A DNA stretch of 64,000 nucleotides from Pelagihabitans sp947500445 (lineage in GTDB: Bacteria > Bacteroidota > Bacteroidia > Flavobacteriales > Flavobacteriaceae), in the NCBI RefSeq assembly GCF_050589625.1, contig NZ_JBNGOP010000016.1, forward strand, positions 59,308 through 123,307. The letters are read 5' to 3'. The position numbers and the translations under genes are program-made. Shown here piece after piece: positions 18,963-28,051 of this stretch. The notes beneath the pieces are model-generated. The model saw only the letters and a list, made by a program, of their open reading frames with translations. It had not been told where the DNA came from and did not search any database. Each line of letters opens with the position of its first letter. Positions within the stretch are counted from its first letter, which is position 1.

Positions 18963-19782
18963 ACTTTCCGTTTCCCATATTATTGAGAAGATAGAAAGGC
19001 AGGAGGCCTTCGAGGCCGTTGCCGAGGACTATTCCTTTAGCTTGAAAATCGATTCGTACGCTCCCTATATCTGCGCCGCGGTGCACGATGGACACCAGTT
19101 TCGAAAATCGCTTTGGGAAAACTGTACCCATACCGAATATGAACGATGGTACGAAGAGGACCCATGTACAAGGGAAATGGTACATGACCACCCCATAGTC
19201 ATCGCGGGGAGGGACAGCCGGTTCGAGTATGACCTGAACCGTGCGCCCGAGGCCGCCGTGTATACCGATGCCTGGGGCAAAACGCTTTGGAAAGTTCCCT
19301 TGCCCGATACGGAACGGGAATTGAGCCTTAAAAAACACAACAATTTTTACCGGGTGGTCCGTGCTTTGGTCGGCCAGATCGAAAAAATACACGGAACGGC
19401 ACTGGTTTTTGATATGCACAGCTACAATTACAGGCGATGGGAACGGGAAGTTCCGGTATGGAACCTCGGTACCGCGAATATCGACGAAAAAAGATTTGGC
19501 GCGCTTGCGGAATCGTGGCGCCGACAGCTTGGGGAAATGAAGTTGCCGAACGGTATCGTTTCCACCTCAAAAATCAATGATACCTTTCAAGGGAACGGTC
19601 ACTTTTTAAAATACATAACCCATACCTTTGAGAATACGTTGGTACTCGCTACGGAAATTTCCAAAATTTATTGCGATGAGCTTTCGGGGATGATTTATCC
19701 GGAGGTGGTCCGTAGCGTTGCCTCACATTTTATGGACGCAATGCCCAGACAAGTCGACGAATTCTTGAGTAAAAAAGGATGA
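18955..19782 (+). CDS. N-formylglutamate amidohydrolase family protein
   Basis: The 275-residue protein carries VFDMHSYN, the D-x-H-S-type metal/substrate motif of the N-formylglutamate amidohydrolase family, with HDGHQFRKSLW and RDSRFEYDLNR as further conserved blocks. In the histidine-degradation pathway this family releases formate from N-formylglutamate, but no hut gene is here. Being locked between an ATP-grasp ligase and a DUF1704 protein, it more likely hydrolyses an amide or peptide made or trimmed by that operon (inference). Its ATG overlaps the preceding gene by 8 bases, and its stop overlaps the next start by 4. Confidence 0.8.
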   Translation: MLKLSVSHIIEKIERQEAFEAVAEDYSFSLKIDSYAPYICAAVHDGHQFRKSLWENCTHTEYERWYEEDPCTREMVHDHPIVIAGRDSRFEYDLNRAPEAAVYTDAWGKTLWKVPLPDTERELSLKKHNNFYRVVRALVGQIEKIHGTALVFDMHSYNYRRWEREVPVWNLGTANIDEKRFGALAESWRRQLGEMKLPNGIVSTSKINDTFQGNGHFLKYITHTFENTLVLATEISKIYCDELSGMIYPEVVRSVASHFMDAMPRQVDEFLSKKG

Positions 19783-20951
19783 TGATCACCGAACAACAGA
19801 CCGATTTACAGGGAGCATATACCGAACTGTTCGATATTGACCATAACCTGGACCGTTTGGTCAAGAAAATAGAATTGCTCAGCTATGTAAACCCCTTGAA
19901 TACCGAAAAGCAAAAGCAACTATTTTTTGCCTCCAAGTATAGCAAAAACCCGGAGTTTCGATACCCAAAGCTGAAGTTTGATGCCTATAAGTTGCATCGG
20001 CTGTTCTTTTCGCAGCGTTTGGAACGCGTTCAGGACGATGCCATTCGGCAACTCTATCAGGATATCATTTACTATTATTCCAATATGGTTCAGTGTATCG
20101 AGACCATAGGGGAAGGCAAGCGCTTTTATTACAACTCCCTAAGGGTGTATGGCTCGCCTACGGAAAAAGACGTACAGAACGCCCGTTTTATCCTCCATTA
20201 TGCCGATGCCCCGCATCCCCCGGAGATGGACAAGATTTTTAGCCCCGAAGAGGCGAAGTCCTATTTTTTGGATTTTTCAAAACAATATGATTTTCCGCTC
20301 AACGTAAAGTTTTCCACCCATATGGCCGCCGATGCCATGGTGAGCAACGTTTCACAGACCTTATTGATCAAAAAGAACACCAAATTCAGTAAAAATCAAT
20401 TGTTGACCTTGGCAAATCATGAAATTGGCGTGCACTTGGTCACCACCTTCAATGGCATGTTGCAACCGCTCAAAGTCTTTTCGAACGGTTTTCCAAAGAA
20501 TGTGGAAACCCAGGAAGGGCTTGCCGTTTTCAGTGAATACATGAGCGGTGCGCTCACCTTAAAACGGTTAAAAGAGTTGGCGTATCGCGTGCTGGCATCG
20601 GACAGTCTGATCAAAGGATACGATTTTAAGGGGACCTTTGATCTGATCCATAACCAGTACAAGCTCAACAGAAACGATGCTTTCGCCATTACCCTTCGGG
20701 CGCATAGGGGAGGGGGCTTTACCAAGGACCGCCTATACCTGAGCGGATTGCGTACCATTTACAAACGCTATCGGGAGGGACGATCTATGGACCATTTATT
20801 GACCGGAAAGGTATCGGTCGATTATGAGGACGCCATTAATACGCTATACGATAAGGGATTGGCGTTGCGCATTACCCATAACAACCACGCTTTTGAGGAA
20901 AACCGGAATACCGATAAAACGCTTGACTTCATTTTGAACAATCTCAAGTAG
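19779..20951 (+). CDS. DUF1704 / QEGLA-motif putative metallocarboxypeptidase
   Basis: A 390-residue member of the 'flavohemoglobin expression-modulating QEGLA motif' family. The zinc motif is H-E-x3-H in NHEIGVHLVTT, and the name-giving VETQEGLAVFSEYMSG lies about 35 residues later and supplies the third ligand region. The same fold in eukaryotic MATCAP removes the C-terminal tyrosine of tubulin (known for the family), so a carboxypeptidase function is plausible here. The first ATG codons (MMITEQQ) overlap the previous gene's stop. Third gene of the operon; cytosolic, no signal peptide. Confidence 0.83.
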   Translation: MMITEQQTDLQGAYTELFDIDHNLDRLVKKIELLSYVNPLNTEKQKQLFFASKYSKNPEFRYPKLKFDAYKLHRLFFSQRLERVQDDAIRQLYQDIIYYYSNMVQCIETIGEGKRFYYNSLRVYGSPTEKDVQNARFILHYADAPHPPEMDKIFSPEEAKSYFLDFSKQYDFPLNVKFSTHMAADAMVSNVSQTLLIKKNTKFSKNQLLTLANHEIGVHLVTTFNGMLQPLKVFSNGFPKNVETQEGLAVFSEYMSGALTLKRLKELAYRVLASDSLIKGYDFKGTFDLIHNQYKLNRNDAFAITLRAHRGGGFTKDRLYLSGLRTIYKRYREGRSMDHLLTGKVSVDYEDAINTLYDKGLALRITHNNHAFEENRNTDKTLDFILNNLK

Positions 20952-21044
20952 GAAGACCCAGTGCTTTTTCAAAGCAAATGCCATTGTTCCCTATGAGGTG
21001 CAAAAACCTTTGACTTTCATAAAGAACATGGCATTGCAACACCA

Positions 21045-21220
21045 TTAAACCCGCTTTATGCATTAGAAAATCTATTACAGCTTCCAGCTACTTCAAAATA
21101 TGGTGCTGCGCTACATTTTTAAATGTAACCGTAGCGGTGCTATGCTTACATTCATAAAATGTCATATTTTATCGCAGCTAAAAGCTTCATTACGAAGTTC
21201 TAATGCATAAAGCGGGTTAA
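21045..21220. repeat. Large 176-base inverted-repeat element with inner stem-loops
   Basis: A 21-base perfect inverted repeat (AACCCGCTTTATGCATTAGAA, arms 21048-21068 and 21198-21218) encloses about 130 bases containing further nested stems, among them GCTGCG/CGCAGC and CGCTAC/GTAGCG. It lies between convergent genes and its right arm covers the stop of the MuiA-like gene. It may be a MITE-like element, a structured RNA or an elaborate bidirectional terminator. Confidence 0.75.
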
Positions 21221-23283
21221 ATGGAGATCCGTTTGTATTTTGGATACTTCACCTGAAACGAAAAACCTTCTGTTTTACTTTGTTGTGGCGATAGCTGCAG
21301 TTTCCAGGCCAAAAGTCCCTTTTTTGTATCGTATGCCGCCGTATGGGTCGTTATTTCACTTACTTTGATGTCCTTATTTTGAGAAATCGGGATGCGATCT
21401 ACCAACTTGAGGTCGATGGGCGCGGACGTATTGTTTTTTACGGTAATGTCATAAGCCCTGTTCAGGATGCGATTACTACCGGTAAACGATTTTGCCTTGA
21501 AATTTTTACGCTGCTTTCGTGTTACCGTAATGTTTTGTTCGATTCCCAGCGAAACGGTCATCTCTTTTTTAGTCGTATAAGGGTCAATGGTCGTTTTTCC
21601 TGCATAGGTACCTTTAAAATAGATGCTGGCTTCTCCCGGCAACAACTTGTATTTTTCCCAGTTTTGAAAGGTGCTCGTCAGAAATACATGCTCATTTACG
21701 ATGGGCGCCGCAAAATACTCGTATTTGGCATCGAGTTGAAAGGTGTTGATCTCTATGGCAACGATATCACCGTCCGAAGCGATGCTATACGGCTTTTTTA
21801 TTACGAATTTGGTATTCGTAAGGGTATCTTCAACGGTGCTTTTTTTGGTGGTGATGACAACCACCCCATTACTGCCACGGCTACCATAAATGGCCCTGGC
21901 ATTGGCTCCCGTTAGCGTTTCCACCGCCTGTATGGCATCGCTATCGATGTCCCCTTCCATAAACCCTTCCACAACAACACCGTCCACAACGTACAATGGC
22001 GTTTGCTCCCTACCAACCGAACTGGCACCACGTATCGTTATTCCCGTCGCCTTTCCCGCTACTTTTTGTACAGCGCTTACGGCACCGGTTGAGGCTTCGT
22101 TCTTGTTGGTGCCATAGCCGATAAGTACTACCTCATCCAGCTGAGAGGCATCTTCATCCAGCCGAATGTTCATCACGGACGAATAAATGGGGAGTTCCTC
22201 GTTGTGGAAACCAATATAGGAGACGACCAGTTCCTGCCCTTTTTGAACGGATAGGGAAAAATGACCGTCAAAATCCGTCTGGGTACCTTCCGAAGTTCCT
22301 TTGATGAGTACGGTCGCCCCGGGCAAAGGAGCGCCCGATTCGTCCACTACGGTTCCCGTAACCTTCCTTACCGAAGGATTGTACACGTATTTTTTCTTTT
22401 TCGCCGCCCGGGGAACGGTGTTTTGATAACCATTGGTAAAGTTGAGGTACTTGGTTCCCAAATTGGGCTTGGCCATGTTAATGTTGGGGTTTACGGTCGA
22501 TAAGGTGATGGTGACGTTATCCCAGTCGTTTCCCGTTTTTTGGTATACATGCGCTTTGTATTTTAGGGATAACGGGGTATCGATCTTATTGGAGGTAATA
22601 TCGTAATTCGGAATCCAACCGGCGCCCTGTACCTGATAGGAAATTTCCAGATCCAGGCTTGTGGCAACGGGGGCATCGAAGGTGATGTTGATTTCACCGC
22701 GTTCTTGTTCCGGGGCATTATTTAATTCTGCCAGTTGTTTTTGAAGTGCCCTGGTCTCTTGGTCCAGCTTTTTTACCGATAGGTTCGCACTAAAAATCTC
22801 ATTTTTGATGGCGGTAATGCGTTGGCGGTAGTACGCGCCGATTTCTTTGATTTTTTCGAGGCTCAGCGCTTGATTACGTGCACTCACCTCCCGATTGGCC
22901 TGGATGACGCGTTCTTCCTCTTCCAACCCGGCGATATTATTCTTTAAAGCGGCAATTTCAAGGGCTATCCGTTCCAATCGGTCCAATAACGGGTCGGACA
23001 CGGTAGTGGCTATCGGGATGGGATTAAAATTGAGATCATAGGACATGGACAGTATGGATACCGAACGTAATCCGCTAAGTTGGATGCTACTTTCATCGAT
23101 TTCAGTAGAAAGTCCTGTCAGTGTAATCTCGGAGGTTCCTTCCGGAAGGGAGCACTGTGCAGTCCGTGTAATGTTCGCACCGTTCAAGTACACGGTTACA
23201 GCGGTTATTGCGGAGGGGGTTTTTGTATCGTTGCCAAAAGTCAATAAAGGGCAAAGGGCCAGAAATAGGCATAGCGTTTTCAT
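21217..23283 (-). CDS. MuiA-like (DUF4139) protein with inserted CarboxypepD_reg and TonB-plug module
   Basis: A 688-residue exported protein. A signal peptide (MKTLCLFLALCPLLTFG) precedes a DUF4140-like N-terminal domain (25-90), a coiled coil (about 100-195) and a beta-rich DUF4139 domain (about 195-300 and 500-688). Residues about 304-480 are an insertion: a CarboxypepD_reg-like domain (VTGTVVDESGAPLPGATV) followed by a TonB-dependent-receptor plug-like segment (PLYVVDGVVVEG, IYGSRGSNGVVVITTKK), both typical of SusC proteins, yet there is no barrel. The host family is named after the mucoidy inhibitor MuiA; its activity is unknown. Possibly envelope-located, interacting with surface partners through the insertion. 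Confidence 0.8.
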   Translation of the reverse strand: MKTLCLFLALCPLLTFGNDTKTPSAITAVTVYLNGANITRTAQCSLPEGTSEITLTGLSTEIDESSIQLSGLRSVSILSMSYDLNFNPIPIATTVSDPLLDRLERIALEIAALKNNIAGLEEEERVIQANREVSARNQALSLEKIKEIGAYYRQRITAIKNEIFSANLSVKKLDQETRALQKQLAELNNAPEQERGEINITFDAPVATSLDLEISYQVQGAGWIPNYDITSNKIDTPLSLKYKAHVYQKTGNDWDNVTITLSTVNPNINMAKPNLGTKYLNFTNGYQNTVPRAAKKKKYVYNPSVRKVTGTVVDESGAPLPGATVLIKGTSEGTQTDFDGHFSLSVQKGQELVVSYIGFHNEELPIYSSVMNIRLDEDASQLDEVVLIGYGTNKNEASTGAVSAVQKVAGKATGITIRGASSVGREQTPLYVVDGVVVEGFMEGDIDSDAIQAVETLTGANARAIYGSRGSNGVVVITTKKSTVEDTLTNTKFVIKKPYSIASDGDIVAIEINTFQLDAKYEYFAAPIVNEHVFLTSTFQNWEKYKLLPGEASIYFKGTYAGKTTIDPYTTKKEMTVSLGIEQNITVTRKQRKNFKAKSFTGSNRILNRAYDITVKNNTSAPIDLKLVDRIPISQNKDIKVSEITTHTAAYDTKKGLLAWKLQLSPQQSKTEGFSFQVKYPKYKRISI

Positions 23284-23394
23284 ACGGTCGTTGTTTTTAA
23301 GGTTGTGGCAAACCTATAGGGGATAACCGATACTGGCAATATAGAAACGGGGAAGATAGGGTAGTGGTGAGTGAAAAGGCCTTCTGATTGAGTT

Positions 23395-23420
23395 ATACTA
23401 TTTCGAAGTTAAAATGGTAT
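23395..23420. repeat. 26-base interspersed palindrome, copy 2
   Basis: ATACTATTT-CGAAGTTA-AAATGGTAT, the same stem-loop as at 1182, with its last base overlapping the stop codon of the DCC-family gene (minus strand). Confidence 0.72.
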
Positions 23421-23842
23421 TAATCCAGAAATTTGGACTTCAATTCTGGTGTAGGTACCATGCAGTGCTCCTTTTTGCCATACCATTGGTACCGGTTACG
23501 GGCAACAAAATCGTATACGATATTTCGGATTGGAGCCGGAATCCATAACAACAGCGACGATAACAGCCCGTAGCCGCGCAGGTGTTTGCCTATTTGCAAG
23601 GCCGCGTCCGACTTGGTATAGTACGCCAGCCCGGGCTCAATTAGGATGATGGAATCGACCTTTCCGGTATCTATTTTTCGTTCCGATAGCAACCGTTGCC
23701 CCAAAGTGCTTTGTAGGGTAGCATATCGAAATTGGTCTTTTTTGTCCCGTTGGATCACAAATTGAATGGAGCTATTGCACAAATTGCAGACCCCATCGAA
23801 GAGTATGATTTTTTTGGCCTTTTCCATCGTCTGCTGTTCCAT
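23420..23842 (-). CDS. Thiol-disulfide oxidoreductase DCC family protein (DUF393)
   Basis: A small thioredoxin-fold protein of about 140 residues with the defining FDGVCNLCNSSIQF motif holding a C-x2-C pair, followed by RDKKDQFRYATLQS and, near the end, ARNRYQWYGKK, all typical of the DCC family. The redox partner is unknown. I start it at ATG 23842 (MEQQTMEKAKK); an in-frame ATG at 23872 would add ten residues. Confidence 0.85.
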   Translation of the reverse strand: MEQQTMEKAKKIILFDGVCNLCNSSIQFVIQRDKKDQFRYATLQSTLGQRLLSERKIDTGKVDSIILIEPGLAYYTKSDAALQIGKHLRGYGLLSSLLLWIPAPIRNIVYDFVARNRYQWYGKKEHCMVPTPELKSKFLD

Positions 23843-24024
23843 TTTCGAATAAAGTAACAAAGATACGGCCAAAGCCTTTTTTGTCTGATATTTTTGGCAT
23901 CGATTTAACCAATACTGTCATTCGTTCGGTTAAACCGTTGCAACAAGGTTGTCGAGGACGGTTTTCCAAAACGGTAAAAGCGGATGGTTTCAATACAAAA
24001 AAATCCGTTTCTCAGGTTTCGGTC

Positions 24025-24189
24025 CTAGAAACTTCGTTTGGGTAGCGTTAGTTGTTCCAGTGTCCGTAACGCTTTGCGAATAAATACATCCCAATGGTCA
24101 TACGCACGCTTTTTATCGAAACCCACCGAAAAATAGGCAACTTGGATATAATCGTATACGATTTTCGGTAAGGTATTACCATCTTTTAC
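24025..24189 (-). CDS. Small conserved-looking coding segment after mutS2, no clear start codon
   Basis: Reading GTA-AAA-GAT onward gives 54 residues (VKDGNTLPKIVYDYIQVAYF, then SVGFDKKRAYDHWDVFIR to KRSF) and a TAG stop. The composition looks protein-like, with amphipathic helices and regular codon use. It begins exactly over the mutS2 stop, in another frame, but no ATG, GTG or TTG is suitably placed. It is either a small gene with a mutated or unusual start, or a remnant of a small gene that followed mutS2. Confidence 0.4.
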   Translation of the reverse strand, partial: VKDGNTLPKIVYDYIQVAYFSVGFDKKRAYDHWDVFIRKALRTLEQLTLPKRSF

Positions 24190-26354
24190 GCCCGTTCCAC
24201 GAGCTCCAATTGGGAGACGCTTACACTGGTGGTGAACATTCCGTAGTTGACCACCGCTTTTCCCTTTTCCAGTTTGTCTATGGAGCCCACGGCCTTTCCG
24301 TCCGTCATGCGCACCCGGTCCCCAAGCTTTAGTTCGGGTTTTGGGGCTTCGGGGTTTTTTTTGAGCCCCTTTTTCTTTGCCACGGCCTTTTTCTCCCGGA
24401 TTACCTTTACCTCCTTTTGGGCCTCCTGGGCCACTTTTGCCTTTCTGGCGCGTTCCGCACGGTCCTCTTTGGCCGATTTTTTCTTGCGCTTACTGTTCTC
24501 GGTTTCTACGATCCGTAACAGTTCGGATACCAAGATGCGCTTTTTATTCGTCTTAAAATAGCTGTTGGCCGCCTTGTCCACTTTATTTCCCAAATGGATC
24601 ATGCGTTGATCATGGTCATAAAGCTCTTGGTAGTTTTCCAGCTTTGTCTTTATCTTATCGTTCAGCTTTTCCAATCGCAACGCTTCCTCTTTTGCCCGTT
24701 GTTCCTCCTCTTGCAGTCTAGAGCCCGTTTTGGCCATTTTGCTGCGTTCTTTCTGTAATTTGGCTATAGTGGCGTCAAAACGGACTTTTCCGCGCTCTAT
24801 CTTCTTCTTAGCCTTGTTTATGAGGGAGTAGGGGATGCCATTCTTCTGGGCGACCTCAAAAGTGAACGAACTTCCCGCTTCCCCGAGTACCAATTGAAAG
24901 GTCGGTTCCAGCGTTTTGCCGTCGAACAACATGTTGGCGTTGGTCGTATGGGCCAATTCATCGGCCAAGGCCTTCAGGTTGGCATAGTGGGTGGTAATAA
25001 CGCCAAACGCGCCCCGTTCGTAGAACACCTCTAGAAAAGCTTCGGCCAGCGCCCCTCCGAGTTCCGGATCGCTACCGGTACCGAACTCATCGATCAAAAA
25101 GAGCGTATCCGCATCACAAGTCTTTAGGAAACGGTTCATGTTCTTTAGCCGATAGCTATAGGTGCTCAAGTGGTTTTCTATGGATTGGTTGTCACCGATA
25201 TCGGTCAATACCTGATCAAAGAAACAGACAGAACTCCTTTCATGTACCGGAATCAACAATCCCGATTGGAGCATTACCTGCAAGAGTCCTATGGTCTTTA
25301 GGGTAATGCTTTTACCGCCCGCATTGGGTCCGGAAATCACGATGATCCGGTTTTCCGGTTCCAGGGCAATGGTTTGCGGGTAGGTGGTTTCGTTCCGCAT
25401 GCGGTTGCTGAGGTAGAGTAACGGGTGATAGGCGTCCCTTAGAAAAAGTCTTTTTTCCGTATTGATGTTCGGGAACAAGGCATCCATTTCCGAGGCGTAC
25501 TTGGCTTTGGCCGCGGTTACGTCCATTTCCGTTAAAAAGACCTGATAGTCGCGCAGGGGTTCGGAAAACGGTCTTAGAAAGTCGCTAAGCGCGTTTAAAA
25601 TGCGCTGGATCTCCTCTTTTTCATCAAACTCCAAATTGTTCAGTTCCCGGCTGTACTTTAAGGACGCTTCGGGCTCAATGTAAACGATACTTCCCGTTTT
25701 GGAAGATCCCATGACGGTTCCCTTCACCTTTCTTCGGTACATGGCCTTGACCGCCAGTACCCGCCTATTTTCAACGACCGATTCCCGGATATCGTCCAAA
25801 TAATCCGATCCGTGGTACAAATTCAGAGCCGTTGCAAAACTCTGTCCGATCTTTCCGCGTACCTGGTTTATCTGGCGGCGTATGGAAAAGAGCGTATCGG
25901 ACGCACGGTCCTTTACTTCGCCAAAACGATCGATAATGGTGTCGATCTGTGCGGGAATTTCCTTGTTGGCCTCAACCTCTTCCGAAAAGGCATACAGCAA
26001 GGGATAATACTCCTTAAATTTTTTAAAGAATTTTTTATGCAGATTGATGGTTTCGCAGATGCCGGAAATCCTTCGGAACCCTTTTACTTCCAAAGTGGTG
26101 TTTTCAATTTTAAGGAGCTTCAGCTCGGTCGAGATCGCATCGAAACCATGATTTGGAATACGGTTTTCGCTGATTAAGGAGGATTGGTATTCCGCAGTAT
26201 GGCCCAGCGCCCGTAAAAGCTTGGTTTCATCGGTGAAGGGGGAGAGCGCCAGGGCGGCCTCTTTTCCCAATTCGGTATTGCAACGACCGGAAAGCTGTTC
26301 CAGTACTGTGGGGAACTCCAGGTCTTGTAGGGTTTTTTGTCGTATTGCTCGCAT
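24186..26354 (-). CDS. mutS2: MutS2-family ATPase lacking the Smr domain
   Basis: A 722-residue DNA/ribosome-associated ATPase of the MutS2 (RqcU) family. The Walker A is ISGPNAGGKSITLKT and Walker B LFLIDEFGTGSDPELGG, with the MutS-type STYSYRLKNM between them. Residues about 500-640 are a long Lys/Glu-rich coiled coil and the last 50 residues a KOW-like beta domain. The C-terminal Smr nuclease domain of Firmicute MutS2 is absent, as is usual for this phylum. MutS2 proteins act on recombination intermediates or on collided ribosomes. I chose ATG 26354 (MRAIRQKTLQDLEF); ATG 26375 is also in frame. Confidence 0.88.
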   Translation of the reverse strand: MRAIRQKTLQDLEFPTVLEQLSGRCNTELGKEAALALSPFTDETKLLRALGHTAEYQSSLISENRIPNHGFDAISTELKLLKIENTTLEVKGFRRISGICETINLHKKFFKKFKEYYPLLYAFSEEVEANKEIPAQIDTIIDRFGEVKDRASDTLFSIRRQINQVRGKIGQSFATALNLYHGSDYLDDIRESVVENRRVLAVKAMYRRKVKGTVMGSSKTGSIVYIEPEASLKYSRELNNLEFDEKEEIQRILNALSDFLRPFSEPLRDYQVFLTEMDVTAAKAKYASEMDALFPNINTEKRLFLRDAYHPLLYLSNRMRNETTYPQTIALEPENRIIVISGPNAGGKSITLKTIGLLQVMLQSGLLIPVHERSSVCFFDQVLTDIGDNQSIENHLSTYSYRLKNMNRFLKTCDADTLFLIDEFGTGSDPELGGALAEAFLEVFYERGAFGVITTHYANLKALADELAHTTNANMLFDGKTLEPTFQLVLGEAGSSFTFEVAQKNGIPYSLINKAKKKIERGKVRFDATIAKLQKERSKMAKTGSRLQEEEQRAKEEALRLEKLNDKIKTKLENYQELYDHDQRMIHLGNKVDKAANSYFKTNKKRILVSELLRIVETENSKRKKKSAKEDRAERARKAKVAQEAQKEVKVIREKKAVAKKKGLKKNPEAPKPELKLGDRVRMTDGKAVGSIDKLEKGKAVVNYGMFTTSVSVSQLELVERA

Positions 26355-26533
26355 CTGTGGTGTAAAACGGAGCAAAGGTATGTATTAGGGGCGAAACCCG
26401 AAGTATGCCGAAAGGCTAAAGTTATGGCGCCAAGGGGATGTCCTATGGAAAAAACGCTTCCGGGTTCAGATCCCGCAAAGTTGTTCTAGAAGTGGGAAAA
26501 AAGGTATTTTTGATGCCCAATACCCATACCGCT

Positions 26534-27199
26534 ATGAACGTTACGATCGCCCCGAGTTGGAAAACGCAGTTGCAGGACGAATTTGAACAGCCTTATTTTC
26601 AACAATTGGCCCAATTTGTCAAGAAGGAATATACCGACCACGTTTGCTACCCAAAAGGAAAGGATATTTTTGCCGCTTTTGACCATTGCGCCTACGATGA
26701 CACAAAGGTGGTCATCATAGGGCAGGACCCCTATCATGGCCCTTCACAAGCGAACGGACTTTGTTTTTCGGTTCAGGAACACATGCCGCATCCGCCTTCA
26801 CTGATCAATATCTTTAAGGAAATAGAAAAGGATATCGGTACCGCTTATCCAAAAAACGGAAGTTTGGAACGTTGGGCAAAACAAGGAGTTTTGCTACTGA
26901 ACGCTACACTTACCGTTCGCGCGCATAGCGCCGGTAGCCATCAGGGAAAGGGATGGGAAACGTTTACGGATGCGGTGATCCGTACCCTTTCGAAGAAGCG
27001 GGAGGGAGTGGTTTTTCTGCTTTGGGGCGGTTTTGCAAAAAAGAAGAGCAGTTTGGTGGACACCATAAAGCACCACGTGCTCACCTCTGGCCACCCATCT
27101 CCCTTGAGCGCCAATAGGGGATATTGGTTCGGGAACGGTCATTTTGGTAAAACCAATGCCTTGTTGCAGCAGCAGGGCAAAGTCCCTATCGTATGGTAG
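26534..27199 (+). CDS. ung: Uracil-DNA glycosylase (family 1)
   Basis: Removes uracil from DNA as the first step of base-excision repair. With the ATG at 26534 (MNVTIAPSWKTQL) the protein is 221 residues, the usual length. The catalytic motif GQDPYHGP holds the water-activating Asp, and HPSPLSANRGYWFGNGHF contains the catalytic His and the minor-groove loop. Frame-open sequence upstream to 26438 is not homologous and is excluded. Confidence 0.95.
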   Translation: MNVTIAPSWKTQLQDEFEQPYFQQLAQFVKKEYTDHVCYPKGKDIFAAFDHCAYDDTKVVIIGQDPYHGPSQANGLCFSVQEHMPHPPSLINIFKEIEKDIGTAYPKNGSLERWAKQGVLLLNATLTVRAHSAGSHQGKGWETFTDAVIRTLSKKREGVVFLLWGGFAKKKSSLVDTIKHHVLTSGHPSPLSANRGYWFGNGHFGKTNALLQQQGKVPIVW

Positions 27200-27623
27200 G
27201 CCTGGGGATACCGACATAACTTCTATTTTTTCTAGTACCCTCTAAAGCTATTTTTGGCTTTACCGCTTTGGTAATTTTACATTTGAGACAGCCTTATGTT
27301 CGCTGTCCTTTGTTTTTGGGTTTAATCGGTAACGATCGCTAAGGTTTATTGGCGTTAAATGGAAAAGCGATACTTGGTCAAAGCCTTTTTTTTCGATTTA
27401 AAAAAAGGAGCTGTATTGTGATTTTCCTACATCTTAAAAAAGAGTTGAATACAACGGCATGCCATCCTAGAAAAGAGTGATCCCATTGAAAATATAAGGC
27501 TTGAGGGATGTTGTGATATTCACGAGCAACCCGGTTGAAAACTGATATTTATGTTTCTTTTAGCGATTAAAGGCAAAGAAAAGTATTACTTTTATATAAG
27601 AATATCAAACTAAATTCAACCAT
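27200..27623. other. Non-coding stretch between ung and a response regulator
   Basis: About 420 bases without a credible gene on either strand. It is more AT-rich near 27540-27620, where the promoter of the response-regulator gene should be, but I see no clear -33/-7 pair, repeat or terminator. Confidence 0.5.
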
Positions 27624-28028
27624 TTGAAAACCACCACACCAAACCTTCGCTCTATCTTATTGGTAGACGATGACCATGCGAACAATTTTATTAACTCCAT
27701 CTTTATCAACCAATTAGGGTTGGACGTTAAGGTGAATATCGCACTAAACGGAGAAGAAGCACTTCGCTTTATCAATGATTCCTTTGTAGGACCCTGTTTG
27801 CTCATCTTGGACATTCATATGCCCGTTATGGACGGATGGGGGTTTCTAAAACGGTACGAATCCTCGATTCCCCAGGAAATCAAGGATAAAATCGTAATCG
27901 TGATGATTACGGTAAGTACTGATGAAACGGATAAAGCCAAGGCGAAAAAGAACCCCTATGTTTCACGTTACATGCAAAAACCGTTATCGGACCTTAAATT
28001 TCAGCGGCTGATAAAAAAGTACTTTTAA
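27624..28028 (+). CDS. Single-domain response regulator (CheY-like receiver)
   Basis: A 134-residue stand-alone receiver domain: acidic cluster VDDDHAN at the N-terminus, phospho-acceptor Asp63 in LILDIHMPVMDG, conserved Thr/Ser in MITVST and Lys in MQKPLS. No output domain, so it works by protein-protein interaction, probably with a histidine kinase encoded elsewhere. The start is TTG at 27624, since no ATG is available in frame before the first strand. Confidence 0.87.
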   Translation: MKTTTPNLRSILLVDDDHANNFINSIFINQLGLDVKVNIALNGEEALRFINDSFVGPCLLILDIHMPVMDGWGFLKRYESSIPQEIKDKIVIVMITVSTDETDKAKAKKNPYVSRYMQKPLSDLKFQRLIKKYF

Positions 28029-28051
28029 AATCTAAGCGTTATTGCTTGTTG

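Noticed and set aside
21045..21220. tRNA or other known RNA gene
   Set aside because: The nested stems do not form a cloverleaf with the conserved tRNA positions.
26438..26533. N-terminal extension of Ung
   Set aside because: The family normally begins with the MNVTIAPSW-type segment; the extension is unrelated in composition.
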